Positions 35,185 to 44,086 are shown, counted from the first letter of the stretch. The stretch: 64,000 nt of DNA from Candidatus Heimdallarchaeota archaeon (GCA_030603365.1 JAUVXV010000011.1:1-64000); one strand, 5' to 3'. Translations and numbers: made by a program. The notes: generated by a model from the sequence alone, not told the origin.

Positions 35185-36882
35185 TTACTCTATTTTTATT
35201 TCCTCTGGCAACACCATCCATACATGAGTATCCAAGAAGGGTTTTATCCAATCTTCTAGTGAGAAATTTATTTTTCCATCTTTATACCAAATAGGCACAT
35301 CAGGTTTAGCTTTGTAAATGTCTACAATTCTACATCTATCAAGATTAAGTTTCGCTATTTCTGCAGCTTTTTCAAAAGCTTTCTTTATACTTCCAAGTTC
35401 ATCAACTAGACCTATTTCTTTAGCATCTTTACCAGACCACACTCTTCCTCCGCAGTATTTTACAAATTCCTTTCTATCCATTTTACGGAATTCTGCTACA
35501 TGATCTAGAAATACATCATAGATTTCGTTTATCCCTTTGAAAACTATATTTCTTTCTTCTTCTGAAAAAGGTTTTTCTGAACTATAAATTCCAGCTCTTT
35601 CTCCTCTACGTAGAAAAACTCTGTTAATCCCTTGTTTTTTAAGACTTTCTTGAGTTATGAATTTTAAGTTAATTACACCAATGGAACCTGTTAATGTCAT
35701 AGGCTGAGATACAACCCAGCTTGAAGAAGTCGCAATATAATATCCTCCTGACGCAGCTACATCGCTGAAGTATGTAACAACTGGTTTCTTCTTAACTAGT
35801 TCTTTTATTGCTGATCTCATTGCTTCAGAGGCAACTGCAGAACCTCCACCAGAATTGACATGAAAAACAACAGCTTTGACTTTTTTATCTCGCTTTGCTT
35901 TTCTAAGAAGGTGTACAATAGTTTGATCTCCTGCTTGGTCATCACCAAAAATAGGGATGGGTAGCTTAATTGGAGGTTTCTTACTTTTACCATCTATTAT
36001 TAAACCTTCAACAGATATAACTGCTATTGTATTCTTAGCTGGCTTTGGTTTAGGGATTTTAAGCTTCTTTAGGGATTTTTCCCAAGTTGTTAATACTAGT
36101 TTCTTCCTTTTAGAATATTCTTTTTTTACATATTCAATTAAATCTTCTTCACCAATTATTGTGTGAACCAATCCTTTTACCAAAGAATCTTTAGCTGTAT
36201 AAGGAGCATTATTCACTAACTCAATAATCTCTTTTTCTGATTTATCTAGAGCCAAACTAACATCTGAAACGAAAGTGTCAAAAGCAGAATCAATGATAGC
36301 TTGATATTGCTCCCTATCTTCTTTGGAAATGCTACTCTTTGAGAACATATCCCCTGCAGATTTGTAAGGAGAAATTGGAACAGCATCAACAGATAGGTCT
36401 CTTTTTGCTAAAGCATCTTTCATAAGCAAACGAGATAACTGAAGACCTATTATGTTAAGATTTCCAGCTTGTTGAAGACAAATTTCATCAGCTGCAGTTG
36501 CTACATAAAATTTAAAGAAATCATATCCGTGAGCATAGACTATAACTTTTTTTCCAGTTTTTCTAAAATCTAGAAGAAGATCTCTAAGTGATTGCGTTTT
36601 AGCTAGTCCTTCAGGTTGTTTTCTTAAGTGAATAATTATTCCTTCAAATTTAGGTAACTTGCTTAAACGATTAAAATATTCTTCAAGAAAAGCAAGAGAA
36701 AGAATTTTGGAAGGGAATAATCTTTTTTGGATGAAATTCTTACGAGGTTCAGGTCTTTCATTCAGTGGTATATCTAAATCAAGATAAATCCATCGAAGTT
36801 TTTTTGATTTAATTCCTCTATGTAGGTTTCTAATCGTCCTTATAATGGATTTAAAAGCTCTATCAATTATCATTTTAGTCAT
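35185..36882 (-). CDS. sppA: S49-family signal peptide peptidase SppA, long form
   Basis: A 565-residue two-domain SppA. The N-terminal S49 domain carries the general-base lysine in SPYKSAGDMFSK (Lys174). The C-terminal domain carries the nucleophile in DVAASGGYYIA (Ser378), preceded by VNSGGGSAVASEAMRSAI. This Lys-Ser arrangement across two domains is that of the 67K bacterial type. It normally cleaves leftover signal peptides in the membrane. No N-terminal membrane helix is visible here (the start is basic and polar), so attachment, if any, must be peripheral. It starts 107 bases from a divergent DUF998-like gene. Confidence 0.88.
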   Translation of the reverse strand: MTKMIIDRAFKSIIRTIRNLHRGIKSKKLRWIYLDLDIPLNERPEPRKNFIQKRLFPSKILSLAFLEEYFNRLSKLPKFEGIIIHLRKQPEGLAKTQSLRDLLLDFRKTGKKVIVYAHGYDFFKFYVATAADEICLQQAGNLNIIGLQLSRLLMKDALAKRDLSVDAVPISPYKSAGDMFSKSSISKEDREQYQAIIDSAFDTFVSDVSLALDKSEKEIIELVNNAPYTAKDSLVKGLVHTIIGEEDLIEYVKKEYSKRKKLVLTTWEKSLKKLKIPKPKPAKNTIAVISVEGLIIDGKSKKPPIKLPIPIFGDDQAGDQTIVHLLRKAKRDKKVKAVVFHVNSGGGSAVASEAMRSAIKELVKKKPVVTYFSDVAASGGYYIATSSSWVVSQPMTLTGSIGVINLKFITQESLKKQGINRVFLRRGERAGIYSSEKPFSEEERNIVFKGINEIYDVFLDHVAEFRKMDRKEFVKYCGGRVWSGKDAKEIGLVDELGSIKKAFEKAAEIAKLNLDRCRIVDIYKAKPDVPIWYKDGKINFSLEDWIKPFLDTHVWMVLPEEIKIE

Positions 36883-36989
36883 TTAGTAAAACGAATCAAT
36901 GCTTATATTTATTTCTGTGTTTAAGAAAAAAAATTGAAAATGCTAGTTTTCAGAAAAATTTAAACATACTAATTAGGATAGTGTAAATT

Positions 36990-37664
36990 ATGTTCCGTCT
37001 TAAAAGCTATGAACCTCCTCTGAGGATTCAAATCACAATCAAGAACCTGTTTATTATCATGGCGTATGTTTTGAATCTAACATTCTTCTTAGCGATTGCT
37101 TATTATCCAGAGAAATATCAATTTTTTAGTGAACACATCAGTAATCTTGGTTCTTTCGAAAGTGCGTTGGGAGCAATTAACATTATTTCTATGAGGATAA
37201 TTATTGTTGGATTTGGAATATGTTCATTACTTCTTCTAGCTGTAGCAATACTGTATTTTACTAGAAGAGATCTATATCTTTGGCATGTTAAAGGAATTCT
37301 CTCACTAATAGTTGCTTTTGGTGTAGCTTGTGATGCAATACCTTCTGATCATCCAAAGCTTTGGGTTTTACATATAATTGGTGCATCCGCATTTATTGGT
37401 GGATTTGCAGCCTTTAACGCAGTATTGCAAATTTCTAGTACGATTAAGAAACGTAAAGATAAACAAGAAGAGGTTAACAAAGTAGATACTATTTGGGATA
37501 TATTCCTTTCCATTGTTTTGATACTTTTACTAATAGGATACTTCACAATCTTTGCATTAAATCTTGACAATTTAGGGATTAGCAATCTAGACGCAATATT
37601 CCAGAAAGTTATAATCTTTGCTGAGATTCTTGCGCTATACTTTATTGATAATAAAGATGTATGA
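36990..37664 (+). CDS. DUF998-like membrane protein
   Basis: A 224-residue protein with about six hydrophobic helices. The motif YPEKYQFFSEHISNLGS after the first helix matches the YPGYNxxxxxISDLG signature of DUF998, and CDAIPSDHPKLWVLHIIGA is the expected middle segment. The family is of unknown function, and some members lie near lipid or stress genes. The last 16 codons and the following sequence are duplicated at 40075-40200. Confidence 0.65.
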   Translation: MFRLKSYEPPLRIQITIKNLFIIMAYVLNLTFFLAIAYYPEKYQFFSEHISNLGSFESALGAINIISMRIIIVGFGICSLLLLAVAILYFTRRDLYLWHVKGILSLIVAFGVACDAIPSDHPKLWVLHIIGASAFIGGFAAFNAVLQISSTIKKRKDKQEEVNKVDTIWDIFLSIVLILLLIGYFTIFALNLDNLGISNLDAIFQKVIIFAEILALYFIDNKDV

Positions 37665-37745
37665 AAGATTAAATTTAGTGAACTTCTCTTTTTCTTATTT
37701 TGATAAGTACTTTAGATTTTAGAAATCAATGATTCATTAATTATA
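37617..37745 (+). repeat. Segmental duplication, copy 1
   Basis: About 125 bases covering the end of the DUF998-like gene and its downstream sequence recur at 40078-40205 in the same orientation with roughly 90 percent identity by eye. Both copies are followed by M28 C-terminal sequence on the minus strand, so the duplicated unit was larger. Confidence 0.85.
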
Positions 37746-37925
37746 CTCAAAATACTAGTTCAAACGATATAACAATAATCATATTTATCACAATTATAAT
37801 TCTTTCAGATTGACATACAGTTGTTTGAGAAAAACTAGATTTCAGATTATATTGCTTGAAATCCTCTTTGCAGAATTTACAAAGGAAACTAGTTGTCTCG
37901 CTTTTTCTATTATATCTAGGGCATA

Positions 37926-37951
37926 AGAAGGTATGTTAACAGCAAGGTTAA
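37926..37951 (+). repeat. Short dispersed repeat, copy D
   Basis: AAGAAGGTATGTTAACAGCAAGGTTA. It lies next to the 3-prime end of an M28 fragment, within about 200 bases that are absent from the other copy of the segmental duplication. Confidence 0.45.
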
Positions 37952-37954
37952 ATG

Positions 37955-38165
37955 TTACCATATCTTGTGATGATATTGTATTGTAGCAATGGTGACTTGA
38001 GTTATCTTCTTTATGAAATCGAAATCCAATTTGTCAATAGTATCTGCTTTAGTATGATAATAGGGGTAGCGAAAGTTCGCTGTATCAGTGATCATCAAAG
38101 CAGGAATGTTTTCCCTCCAGAAAGGAGCATGATCTGAACGTAGTGTATCCATTAACCATTTAACT
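37955..38165 (-). pseudogene. M28 peptidase C-terminal fragment 1
   Basis: Encodes KEKIVKWLMDTLRSDHAPFW, then RENIPALMITDTANFRYPYYH and DTIDKLDFDFIKKITQ, the last 70 residues of an M28 peptidase including the final zinc histidine. Everything upstream is replaced by the beta-helix gene at 38164, whose stop codon (TAG) lies inside the first M28 codons of this fragment. The tail IQYHHKIW departs from the paralogues. It is not a functional peptidase. Confidence 0.85.
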
Positions 38166-39762
38166 ATTTTCTCTTTCTTTTATGGAGAACTGCAACAACA
38201 AACAGAAAGAGAATAGAGACAGAAAAGAGTAGAATAGGAGAGAGAGTAGAAAACTCAGGAACAATGGCAGAAACAGTAAAGGAGTAATAGGTACCATTGT
38301 TGTCGTTAGTAGCTTCATTGTGGCTTATTGAACTATCAATAGCTGTAATATAATAATCAATAACGCTACCAACAGTGAACGGACCAATAGTTGCTTGATA
38401 AATTGATCCAGTATAAAGAGTCATAGAAATAACTAACCATCCACCACCATTAATTCGATAATGTAGAGTAACAGAATCGATACCAGAAGAGTGGCTGACT
38501 GTAGCAGAAATGGTTATAGTATCAGAATTTGTGGGGGAAGAGGGATTGTGATTGACACTTTCGATAAGTGGAGGAGTTAGAATACATTCAGAAGGATACA
38601 AATCTGAGGAATTAGCAGAACCATCAATAGAATAATGTTCGCTTCCGTTCCAATCAGACCAACAGTTGCCTTGTAATAATAATTGATCATACCATAGGTT
38701 GTAAGTTCCATCTTCAAATCCTTGTGACGTACCACCAAAATTGTTATTATAGAAAATATTTCTGTAAATAAGATTGTAAGAGGTTGAACTAAAAATGTAA
38801 ACTCCATAAGCAACATTGTCTTGTATGAAGTTTTCATTAATAACATTGAAATTGGATTGGTATAGGTGGACACCATACAAGTCGTTGTTGCTAAAATTAT
38901 TAGCACTTAAAATGTTATTATGAGAAGAATAAAGCGAGATACCATATTGGTTGTTGCTAAAATTATTAGCACTTAAAATGTTATTACCAGAATTACTAAG
39001 CAAGATACCTTCCAAGTCGTTGTAACTACAATTATTGGCACTTAAAATGTTATTACCAGAATCACCAAGCAAGATACCCTCCCTCTGGTTGTAACTACAA
39101 TTATTGGCACTTAAAATGTTATTATGAGAAGAATCAAGCGAGATACCCTTCCTCTGGTTGTAGCTACAATTATTAGCACTTAAATTGTTATTACTAGAAC
39201 CACCAAGCAAGATACCCTCATACAGGTTGTTGCTACAATTATTAGCACTTAAAATGTTATTACTAGAAAGAGAAAGCAAGATACCTACCTCGCCGTTGTT
39301 GCTACAATTATTAGCACTTAAAATGTTATTATGAGAAGAAGAAAGATAGATACCATGATTGATATTTTTTTCACATGTATTGTTTGTTATTGTTGCTGTA
39401 CCATCAGCAATATTCAAAATATAAATACCATGATCTAGTGCATTAACATAACAATTATTGATAATAAAATGTTTTGTTGTACCTGAGATTCTAATACCTA
39501 CACTGCTAGTTGTTGTAATATTGTAACCCTCAATAATATAAGGATCTCCAGGTATTCCTGAACCGAGATAAGGGCTAAATCCGCTATCATCAGTAATACT
39601 TATTGGTCCATGTGCAGTTAGAGCTGAAACGAATATTTGCGTATTATTAGAGTTTTCTTGTATATAATTAGTTGAGAGAAAAGAAACTGCGAGTACAATT
39701 ATTACTGCTACTGTTTTTGAAATTTTTAATTTACTACTTTTTACTTTTTTCACTCTCATCAT
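38164..39762 (-). CDS. NosD-like right-handed beta-helix surface protein
   Basis: A 532-residue exported protein. An N-terminal hydrophobic helix (TVAVIIVLAVSFLSTNYI) acts as signal or anchor. Residues about 70-330 form a parallel beta-helix with NosD/CASH-type turns, including seven near-identical 22-23 residue repeats of the form NNILSANNCSxNxxxGILLS. A strand-rich Ig-like domain follows (SPTNSDTITISATVSHSSG, YYITAIDSS). The C-terminus PEFSTLSPILLFSVSILFLF plus KRKRK is a PEF-type membrane anchor. Many Asn-x-Ser/Thr sites suggest glycosylation. The last codons fuse into an M28 remnant. Confidence 0.82.
   Translation of the reverse strand: MMRVKKVKSSKLKISKTVAVIIVLAVSFLSTNYIQENSNNTQIFVSALTAHGPISITDDSGFSPYLGSGIPGDPYIIEGYNITTTSSVGIRISGTTKHFIINNCYVNALDHGIYILNIADGTATITNNTCEKNINHGIYLSSSHNNILSANNCSNNGEVGILLSLSSNNILSANNCSNNLYEGILLGGSSNNNLSANNCSYNQRKGISLDSSHNNILSANNCSYNQREGILLGDSGNNILSANNCSYNDLEGILLSNSGNNILSANNFSNNQYGISLYSSHNNILSANNFSNNDLYGVHLYQSNFNVINENFIQDNVAYGVYIFSSTSYNLIYRNIFYNNNFGGTSQGFEDGTYNLWYDQLLLQGNCWSDWNGSEHYSIDGSANSSDLYPSECILTPPLIESVNHNPSSPTNSDTITISATVSHSSGIDSVTLHYRINGGGWLVISMTLYTGSIYQATIGPFTVGSVIDYYITAIDSSISHNEATNDNNGTYYSFTVSAIVPEFSTLSPILLFSVSILFLFVVAVLHKRKRK
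38895..39380 (-). repeat. Seven tandem 66-69-bp coding repeats
   Basis: The block TTAGCACTTAAAATGTTATTA recurs with starts at about 38901, 38967, 39036, 39105, 39174, 39243 and 39312: one interval of 66 and five of 69 bases. Each unit encodes one beta-helix turn. High nucleotide identity indicates recent expansion and allows repeat-number change. Confidence 0.85.
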
Positions 39763-39883
39763 CTTGCTTATTTTTTAATAGTTGAAGATAAAAGATTTTA
39801 AATCTTTCTCTCTCTTATTTCTTACTGTTCACTATCTTACTCCCTCAATGTCAATCTTTTCAAGCTCTAGTTGGGTGAAATCG

Positions 39884-40069
39884 TTAGTATAAATAGAGGC
39901 TAGTTTTGTCGAAAGCTTTGTTCGACCTTGAACTTCTTAGAGAAAGAAAAGAGGAAAAACAACAAAAATTTCTTATTTCAAAGCTTTAACTACATAACCT
40001 CTTTTTTTCTTAAGAACACACATTTGAAGTCGTATTTCCTTTTCGACAAAAAATTACTATTTATACTAG
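39884..40069. repeat. Foldback element: long imperfect inverted repeat
   Basis: The left arm begins TTAGTATAAATAGAGGCTAG then TTTTGTCGAAAG. The right arm read on the other strand begins CTAGTATAAATAGTAATTT then TTTTGTCGAAAAGG. The match continues inward (CGACCTTGAAC with CGACTTCAAA, TTCTTAGAGAAA with TTCTTAAGAAAA, AGAGG with AGAGG) over about 75 bases per arm. Each arm carries a TATA-like GTATAAATAG pointing inward. It resembles a MITE or foldback element and abuts the segmental duplication. No gene is inside it. Confidence 0.6.
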
Positions 40070-40074
40070 CAAAT

Positions 40075-40205
40075 TAATCTTTGCTGAGATTCTTGCGCTA
40101 TACTTTATTGATAACAAAGATGTATGAAAGATTAAATTTAGGGAACTTCTCTTTTTTTCTTATTTTAATAAGTACTTTAGATTCTAGAAATCAATGAGTC
40201 ATTAA
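40075..40205 (+). repeat. Segmental duplication, copy 2
   Basis: Second copy of the sequence at 37617-37745. It begins at TAATCTTTGCTGAG (truncated DUF998-like codons) directly after the foldback element and ends just before the second M28 fragment. Confidence 0.85.
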
Positions 40206-40208
40206 TTA

Positions 40209-40652
40209 TCAAGTTGTTTCAGCAAGTTCTATAACAGCTGCAATAGTAGCTTGAGTTATCTTCTTTATGAAATCAAAATCTAGTTTATCTATAGTATCTG
40301 CTTCAGTGTGGTAGTATGGATATCGAAAATTCGCTGTATCTGTTATCATAAGAGCTGGAATATTTTCCTTCCAGAAAGGAGCATGATCAGACCTAAGTGT
40401 ATCCATTAGCCATTTAGCTATCTTTTCGAATTTTAGAGGTAGTTTTACCCACAAATAGGGAAGCTTAATTTCTTCTTGTTTACATTTCTTGCAGAATAAT
40501 TTTCCTAGTTCCTTTGAGTTTTTATCACTAATAACTGAAATGAAATCCCCTATTCTTTTACGAGCTTTTACTTTGTAAGAAGGGAACATTCGTGGGTGCA
40601 TTAGAGGTGGTAAAGTCTGTTCTAAGCACGTTAAACGGTTGAATTAAAGGAA
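40209..40652 (-). pseudogene. M28 peptidase C-terminal fragment 2
   Basis: The frame from about 40640 reads LEQTLPPLMHPRMFPSYKV and on to a complete M28 C-terminus (SDHAPFWKENIPALMITDTA, RYPYYHTEADTIDKLDF, ending AVIELAETT). It is closest to the intact gene at 41720. The N-terminal 250 residues with four zinc ligands are missing, and an amidohydrolase gene occupies that side. An internal ATG would give a 130-residue product lacking most of the active site, so I call it a pseudogene. Confidence 0.85.
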
Positions 40653-40665
40653 TGCATTTTCATAG

Positions 40666-41568
40666 TTATATTCCCAGTAGTTTTTTGGCATTATTACCTA
40701 AGATTGCTTTTTTTTCCTCCTCAGTAAAAGGTTGAACACCCATTTGTTTTAAAGGCTCGGGTACATTTAGATTCTTGATTCCTTGTACCCATTCTGATTG
40801 AGATACTATATGGGTGAACAGGGGCCAATCTGAACCGAACAATATTTTCTCTATTCCGCACGTCATTCTTGCATTTTGTAACATTTGTACGAAAATTCCT
40901 GGAACATGTTTAAACACAGATTCCCAAGCAGAGATGTCTAGATACACGTTTGGATTCTTTGCTGCAACTGCAAATGCTTGATCAGTGAATGGATTACCCA
41001 TATGAGCCATGATGAAATTAATATTTGGAAAATCAACTGCTACAGTGTCAATATAGATTGGTTGACAGTATTTTAGATAAGTATACTGTGGTCCTAAACC
41101 AGTATGTGCTAGTATGGGGACGTTAAATTCTTCAACTTTCCTGTAAAAATCATAATACTCCTTAGAATCTGGATAAAATCCAGTTAATGTCCAAAATTTT
41201 ACTCCCTTGAGACCTAATTCCTCAATACATCTTTCAAGCTCTACGATAGCCTCAATACCTCTTCGAGGATCAATCCCTGCAAATCCGATAATTTTGTCAG
41301 AATAGTTCTCAACAATATCTGCAACGTAATCATTATAAACTTTAAAATCCAACTTACTTCGGTATTTCAAGTAACCATCTACAGCAAGAATCACCGTTTT
41401 ATCGATACCTGCTTCATCCATTTCTTCCACTAAACGCTCCACAGAGCCATTAAGTACAGATTGAGGATCAGGACATTTCAAATTTCTAATTATACTTTCC
41501 AACAGTTTATTGAGATCTCCATCGATGATGGTTTCATCCCATATGTGACAATGAATATCAATTATCAT
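40666..41568 (-). CDS. Amidohydrolase-family (PF04909-type) metal-dependent hydrolase
   Basis: A 300-residue TIM-barrel hydrolase. Metal-site elements in order: IIDIHCHIWDE at the N-terminus, VPILAHTGLGPQ, NFIMAHMGNPFTDQA and LFGSDWPLF near the end. This is the amidohydrolase_2 branch, which includes decarboxylases and lactonases acting on cyclic or aromatic acids. No pathway gene is adjacent. It is flanked by an M28 fragment and an intact M28 gene on the same strand. It appears to have been placed between duplicated peptidase genes rather than to work with them. Confidence 0.85.
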   Translation of the reverse strand: MIIDIHCHIWDETIIDGDLNKLLESIIRNLKCPDPQSVLNGSVERLVEEMDEAGIDKTVILAVDGYLKYRSKLDFKVYNDYVADIVENYSDKIIGFAGIDPRRGIEAIVELERCIEELGLKGVKFWTLTGFYPDSKEYYDFYRKVEEFNVPILAHTGLGPQYTYLKYCQPIYIDTVAVDFPNINFIMAHMGNPFTDQAFAVAAKNPNVYLDISAWESVFKHVPGIFVQMLQNARMTCGIEKILFGSDWPLFTHIVSQSEWVQGIKNLNVPEPLKQMGVQPFTEEEKKAILGNNAKKLLGI

Positions 41569-41719
41569 TTTCTTTCCTCAGAATTTTCCAATTAAGATAG
41601 TACTAAAATAAATGAATGATACATTTTAAGTATTTCTCTGATTGGGATTAATCGTTTGATTGGATCCAAACGATCATCCACTCATCATTGTTGAATTTTA
41701 TAGAAGAACAATTATGATT

Positions 41720-42916
41720 TTATTTTTCTCTCTCTTCGGAAAAATCTAATACAGTTGCAATAGTTGCTTGAGTAACCTTCTTAATGAAATCAAAATCCAG
41801 TTTATCTATAGTATCTGCTTCAGTGTGGTAGTATGGATATCGAAAATTTGCTGTATCGGTTATCATCAAAGCTGGGATGTTTTCTTTCCAGAAGGGGGCA
41901 TGATCAGATCGAAGCAAATCCATCAACCATTTAGCTATCTTCTCGAATTTTAATGATATTTTAGCCCACAAATAAGGAAGTTTAATATCTTCATGTTTAC
42001 AATTTTTGCAGAACAGCTTACCAAGTTCCTTTGAATTTTTATCACTCACTACAGCTATAAAATCACCTATTCTTTTACGAGCTTTTACCTTATAAGAAGG
42101 AAACAAAATTGGATGCATTAATGGAGGTAGAAATTGAGAGTTTTTTCTTTTACTTGTATAACCAATTGTTTCTAAATTGATCACTCCTATAATCTTCTTA
42201 CCTTCTTCAACAGCTTTCTTAACCCAATAACCACTACCAACGAGACCTGTTTTTCCTATCCAAGATGTTCTTGTAAAATAAGATCTAGTTTCTATTATGT
42301 ATTCACAATATTCTTTTTCTGTATCAGTTAGATCATCCTTAATCTCTTCAAATGCTTTTTCCCAAGACTCTAGCAAAGGTTTCCCCTTAGCTAGTCTGAC
42401 ATGCACTTTGGAAGAGAATTTCTTTAGTTTTTTCTGAGTTTGATATGAAGTATATTTATAATTCTGATTGAATATTCCCAATTCCAATCCTTTATCTCTA
42501 TATTTTTGACCTAAGATGGGATCAAATTCTTCCAGTGTGAAACTGATAAACCGAACATTACCTGAAAAGTCTTCAGATGCTAATATTCTAGCTGTTTCTA
42601 GCATTGCAGCTACAGCTGAACCATTATCATTTGCTCCAGGAGCATTTCGAACGGTATCATAGTGACTAGTAACAAGAATTTCCGGTTTAGAACCATCCCC
42701 CATATAACCTTCAATATTCCGAAAAGTCATATCTATACCTTTTATCTCAAAGGATTGTTCATTTGTGTTCAGACCAAATTTTTGGAATTCTGATTTTATA
42801 TAATCTGCAGTTTCATTAAGCTTTTCAGGATTAGCATAAGGATGCTTAATTCCCTCAACAGATAAAACGTGCTGATAAAGCCTTTCGACATCGACTTTCT
42901 TTATTGCATCATTCAT
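41720..42916 (-). CDS. M28-family zinc metallopeptidase, intact paralogue
   Basis: A 398-residue paralogue of the gene at 32381 with a fuller metal site: VTSHYDTV, GANDNGSAVAAM, FTLEEFDP, Glu in VINLETIGYTSK where the other has Val, and RYPYYHTEADTIDKLDF. The HxD, Asp, Glu-Glu and His pattern is complete for co-catalytic zinc. No signal peptide is seen, which suggests a cytosolic aminopeptidase or aminoacylase-like role. A central insert of about 120 residues (QKYRDKGLELGIFNQNYKY onward) is shared by both paralogues and is longer than in typical M28 enzymes, so it may define substrate access. Confidence 0.87.
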   Translation of the reverse strand: MNDAIKKVDVERLYQHVLSVEGIKHPYANPEKLNETADYIKSEFQKFGLNTNEQSFEIKGIDMTFRNIEGYMGDGSKPEILVTSHYDTVRNAPGANDNGSAVAAMLETARILASEDFSGNVRFISFTLEEFDPILGQKYRDKGLELGIFNQNYKYTSYQTQKKLKKFSSKVHVRLAKGKPLLESWEKAFEEIKDDLTDTEKEYCEYIIETRSYFTRTSWIGKTGLVGSGYWVKKAVEEGKKIIGVINLETIGYTSKRKNSQFLPPLMHPILFPSYKVKARKRIGDFIAVVSDKNSKELGKLFCKNCKHEDIKLPYLWAKISLKFEKIAKWLMDLLRSDHAPFWKENIPALMITDTANFRYPYYHTEADTIDKLDFDFIKKVTQATIATVLDFSEEREK

Positions 42917-43146
42917 AAGGTTATCAATCTTTTTTCATAGCACTGTATTTATATTTTCTCCAAATATCAATAATTGTAGAAGAAGAATTATAGAATTATG
43001 TTTCTTCATTTTATACAGTATTTCTTTTTTAGGAATTCTAGAATACAAAGAAAAAGAATATCACGATATCTTCTAAAATAAAGCTTTACAGATTTTTTTC
43101 AAAACCTTTTTAATTATCAAATTAAATGTTAATATTGGTGTACTTC

Positions 43147-43710
43147 ATGAAAAAAAGATATACGTACTTATTTTTTACTTCAATATTACTAATCCTTTCT
43201 TCATCTCAGATTTTTGCTCGTTCTGCTACTATGACCAGAACTGACCCGGATGGAACTAAATGTACTATGTTTGTTGGATCAGAAGAGTTTTACATAGTTG
43301 GTACTTTATTTGAACTGGAAGTACAATTGACAGCTGATATCTTTGGAACATTATCAGGTGTTGTTATTGTAGCTTTCTATGATATAACAATAAATGTCAC
43401 AATCTTAGGGGATACATATGTTACGACACAAAATACAACTCTCCCAGATATAGATACTGAAGGTGGGAGTAGTTCAACAACTGTAACATTTAATCTATCA
43501 GATATAACAGATGATGAATTTCAAGCTAAGACGCTATTTGACTTCAAGAAAAATAATACACAAGGTGAAGATCTAGATCATGGTGGTACTCTTCTTGGAA
43601 TGAGTGGAATCAGCGTCAGAGTGGAAGAAGAAGCAAATGCTAGCAATATTGCTCCGATTCTAGCAGTTCTAAGTATCGCACTTATCTTAAAAAAGAAAAG
43701 GAAGAAATAA
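43147..43710 (+). CDS. Exported membrane-anchored protein, function unknown
   Basis: A 187-residue protein with a classical signal peptide (MKKRYTYLFFTSILLILSSS, then QIFARS). A beta-rich extracellular part holds several Asn-x-Thr sites (NVT, NTT, NLS, NNT), and a C-terminal anchor IAPILAVLSIALIL is followed by KKKRKK. The layout matches the small archaeal surface proteins seen elsewhere in this window. I start at ATG 43147 because it directly precedes the KKR of the signal peptide; ATG 43126 would add seven hydrophobic residues. No domain is recognised. Confidence 0.6.
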   Translation: MKKRYTYLFFTSILLILSSSQIFARSATMTRTDPDGTKCTMFVGSEEFYIVGTLFELEVQLTADIFGTLSGVVIVAFYDITINVTILGDTYVTTQNTTLPDIDTEGGSSSTTVTFNLSDITDDEFQAKTLFDFKKNNTQGEDLDHGGTLLGMSGISVRVEEEANASNIAPILAVLSIALILKKKRKK

Positions 43711-43789
43711 GCTAATTCTAGGTTGACATAGAGATTTGAAAAACACCAGAATTAGTATTAACTGTGATTCTTTTGGTCATTGGATATAA

Positions 43790-43925
43790 TGAACTTCTGA
43801 CTCTTGGATAGGGAAGTAGAAACTGCAAAACTTCGTGTGACTGTTATCAAGGACATTTATATCATAGAAAATCACTACTATCACAAAATCTTACTACTGT
43901 ATAAGGGACACATTAAACCTGAAGA
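43790..43925 (-). pseudogene. Possible eroded trace of the Cys-motif membrane protein
   Basis: On the minus strand, GLMCPLYSSK and, further on, CSFYFPIQESEVHY resemble the N-terminal GFIPRCPFYKPT and C-terminal KCPSCPIQEYCHSSF of the proteins at 10.5 and 18.3 kb. At the base level CTCTTGGATAGGG is shared with the former. The middle of the gene is absent and frames are broken. Weak, but the nucleotide match favours a real remnant. Confidence 0.35.
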
Positions 43926-43939
43926 AACATTCAAATAAA

Positions 43940-44086
43940 CTAGAGAGGAAGGAGAATTAGGAAATGCAGCATATCAACTTTCTCTGATTTAAGTGTAGGT
44001 TTTTCGAGCTTTGCCCCACAATATGTACAAAATTTATCGTCAACTAGATTGGTTTGACCACAGTTAACACAGAATGTTAAAGACAT
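43940..44086 (-). CDS. Small zinc-ribbon protein
   Basis: A 48-residue protein made almost entirely of a zinc ribbon: FCVNCGQTNLVDDKFCTYCG, two CxxC knuckles separated by 10 residues. It lacks the membrane part and the LPxxYQ linker of the three larger paralogues at 45.2, 47.8 and 50.7 kb, so it is either a minimal member or a truncated one. ATG 44086 gives the usual short lead before the first knuckle. It is divergent from the PFK gene with 82 bases between starts. Confidence 0.6.
   Translation of the reverse strand: MSLTFCVNCGQTNLVDDKFCTYCGAKLEKPTLKSEKVDMLHFLILLPL

Noticed and set aside
38895..39380. Repeat array as a CRISPR candidate
   Set aside because: The 66-69-bp units are coding beta-helix turns without unique spacers.
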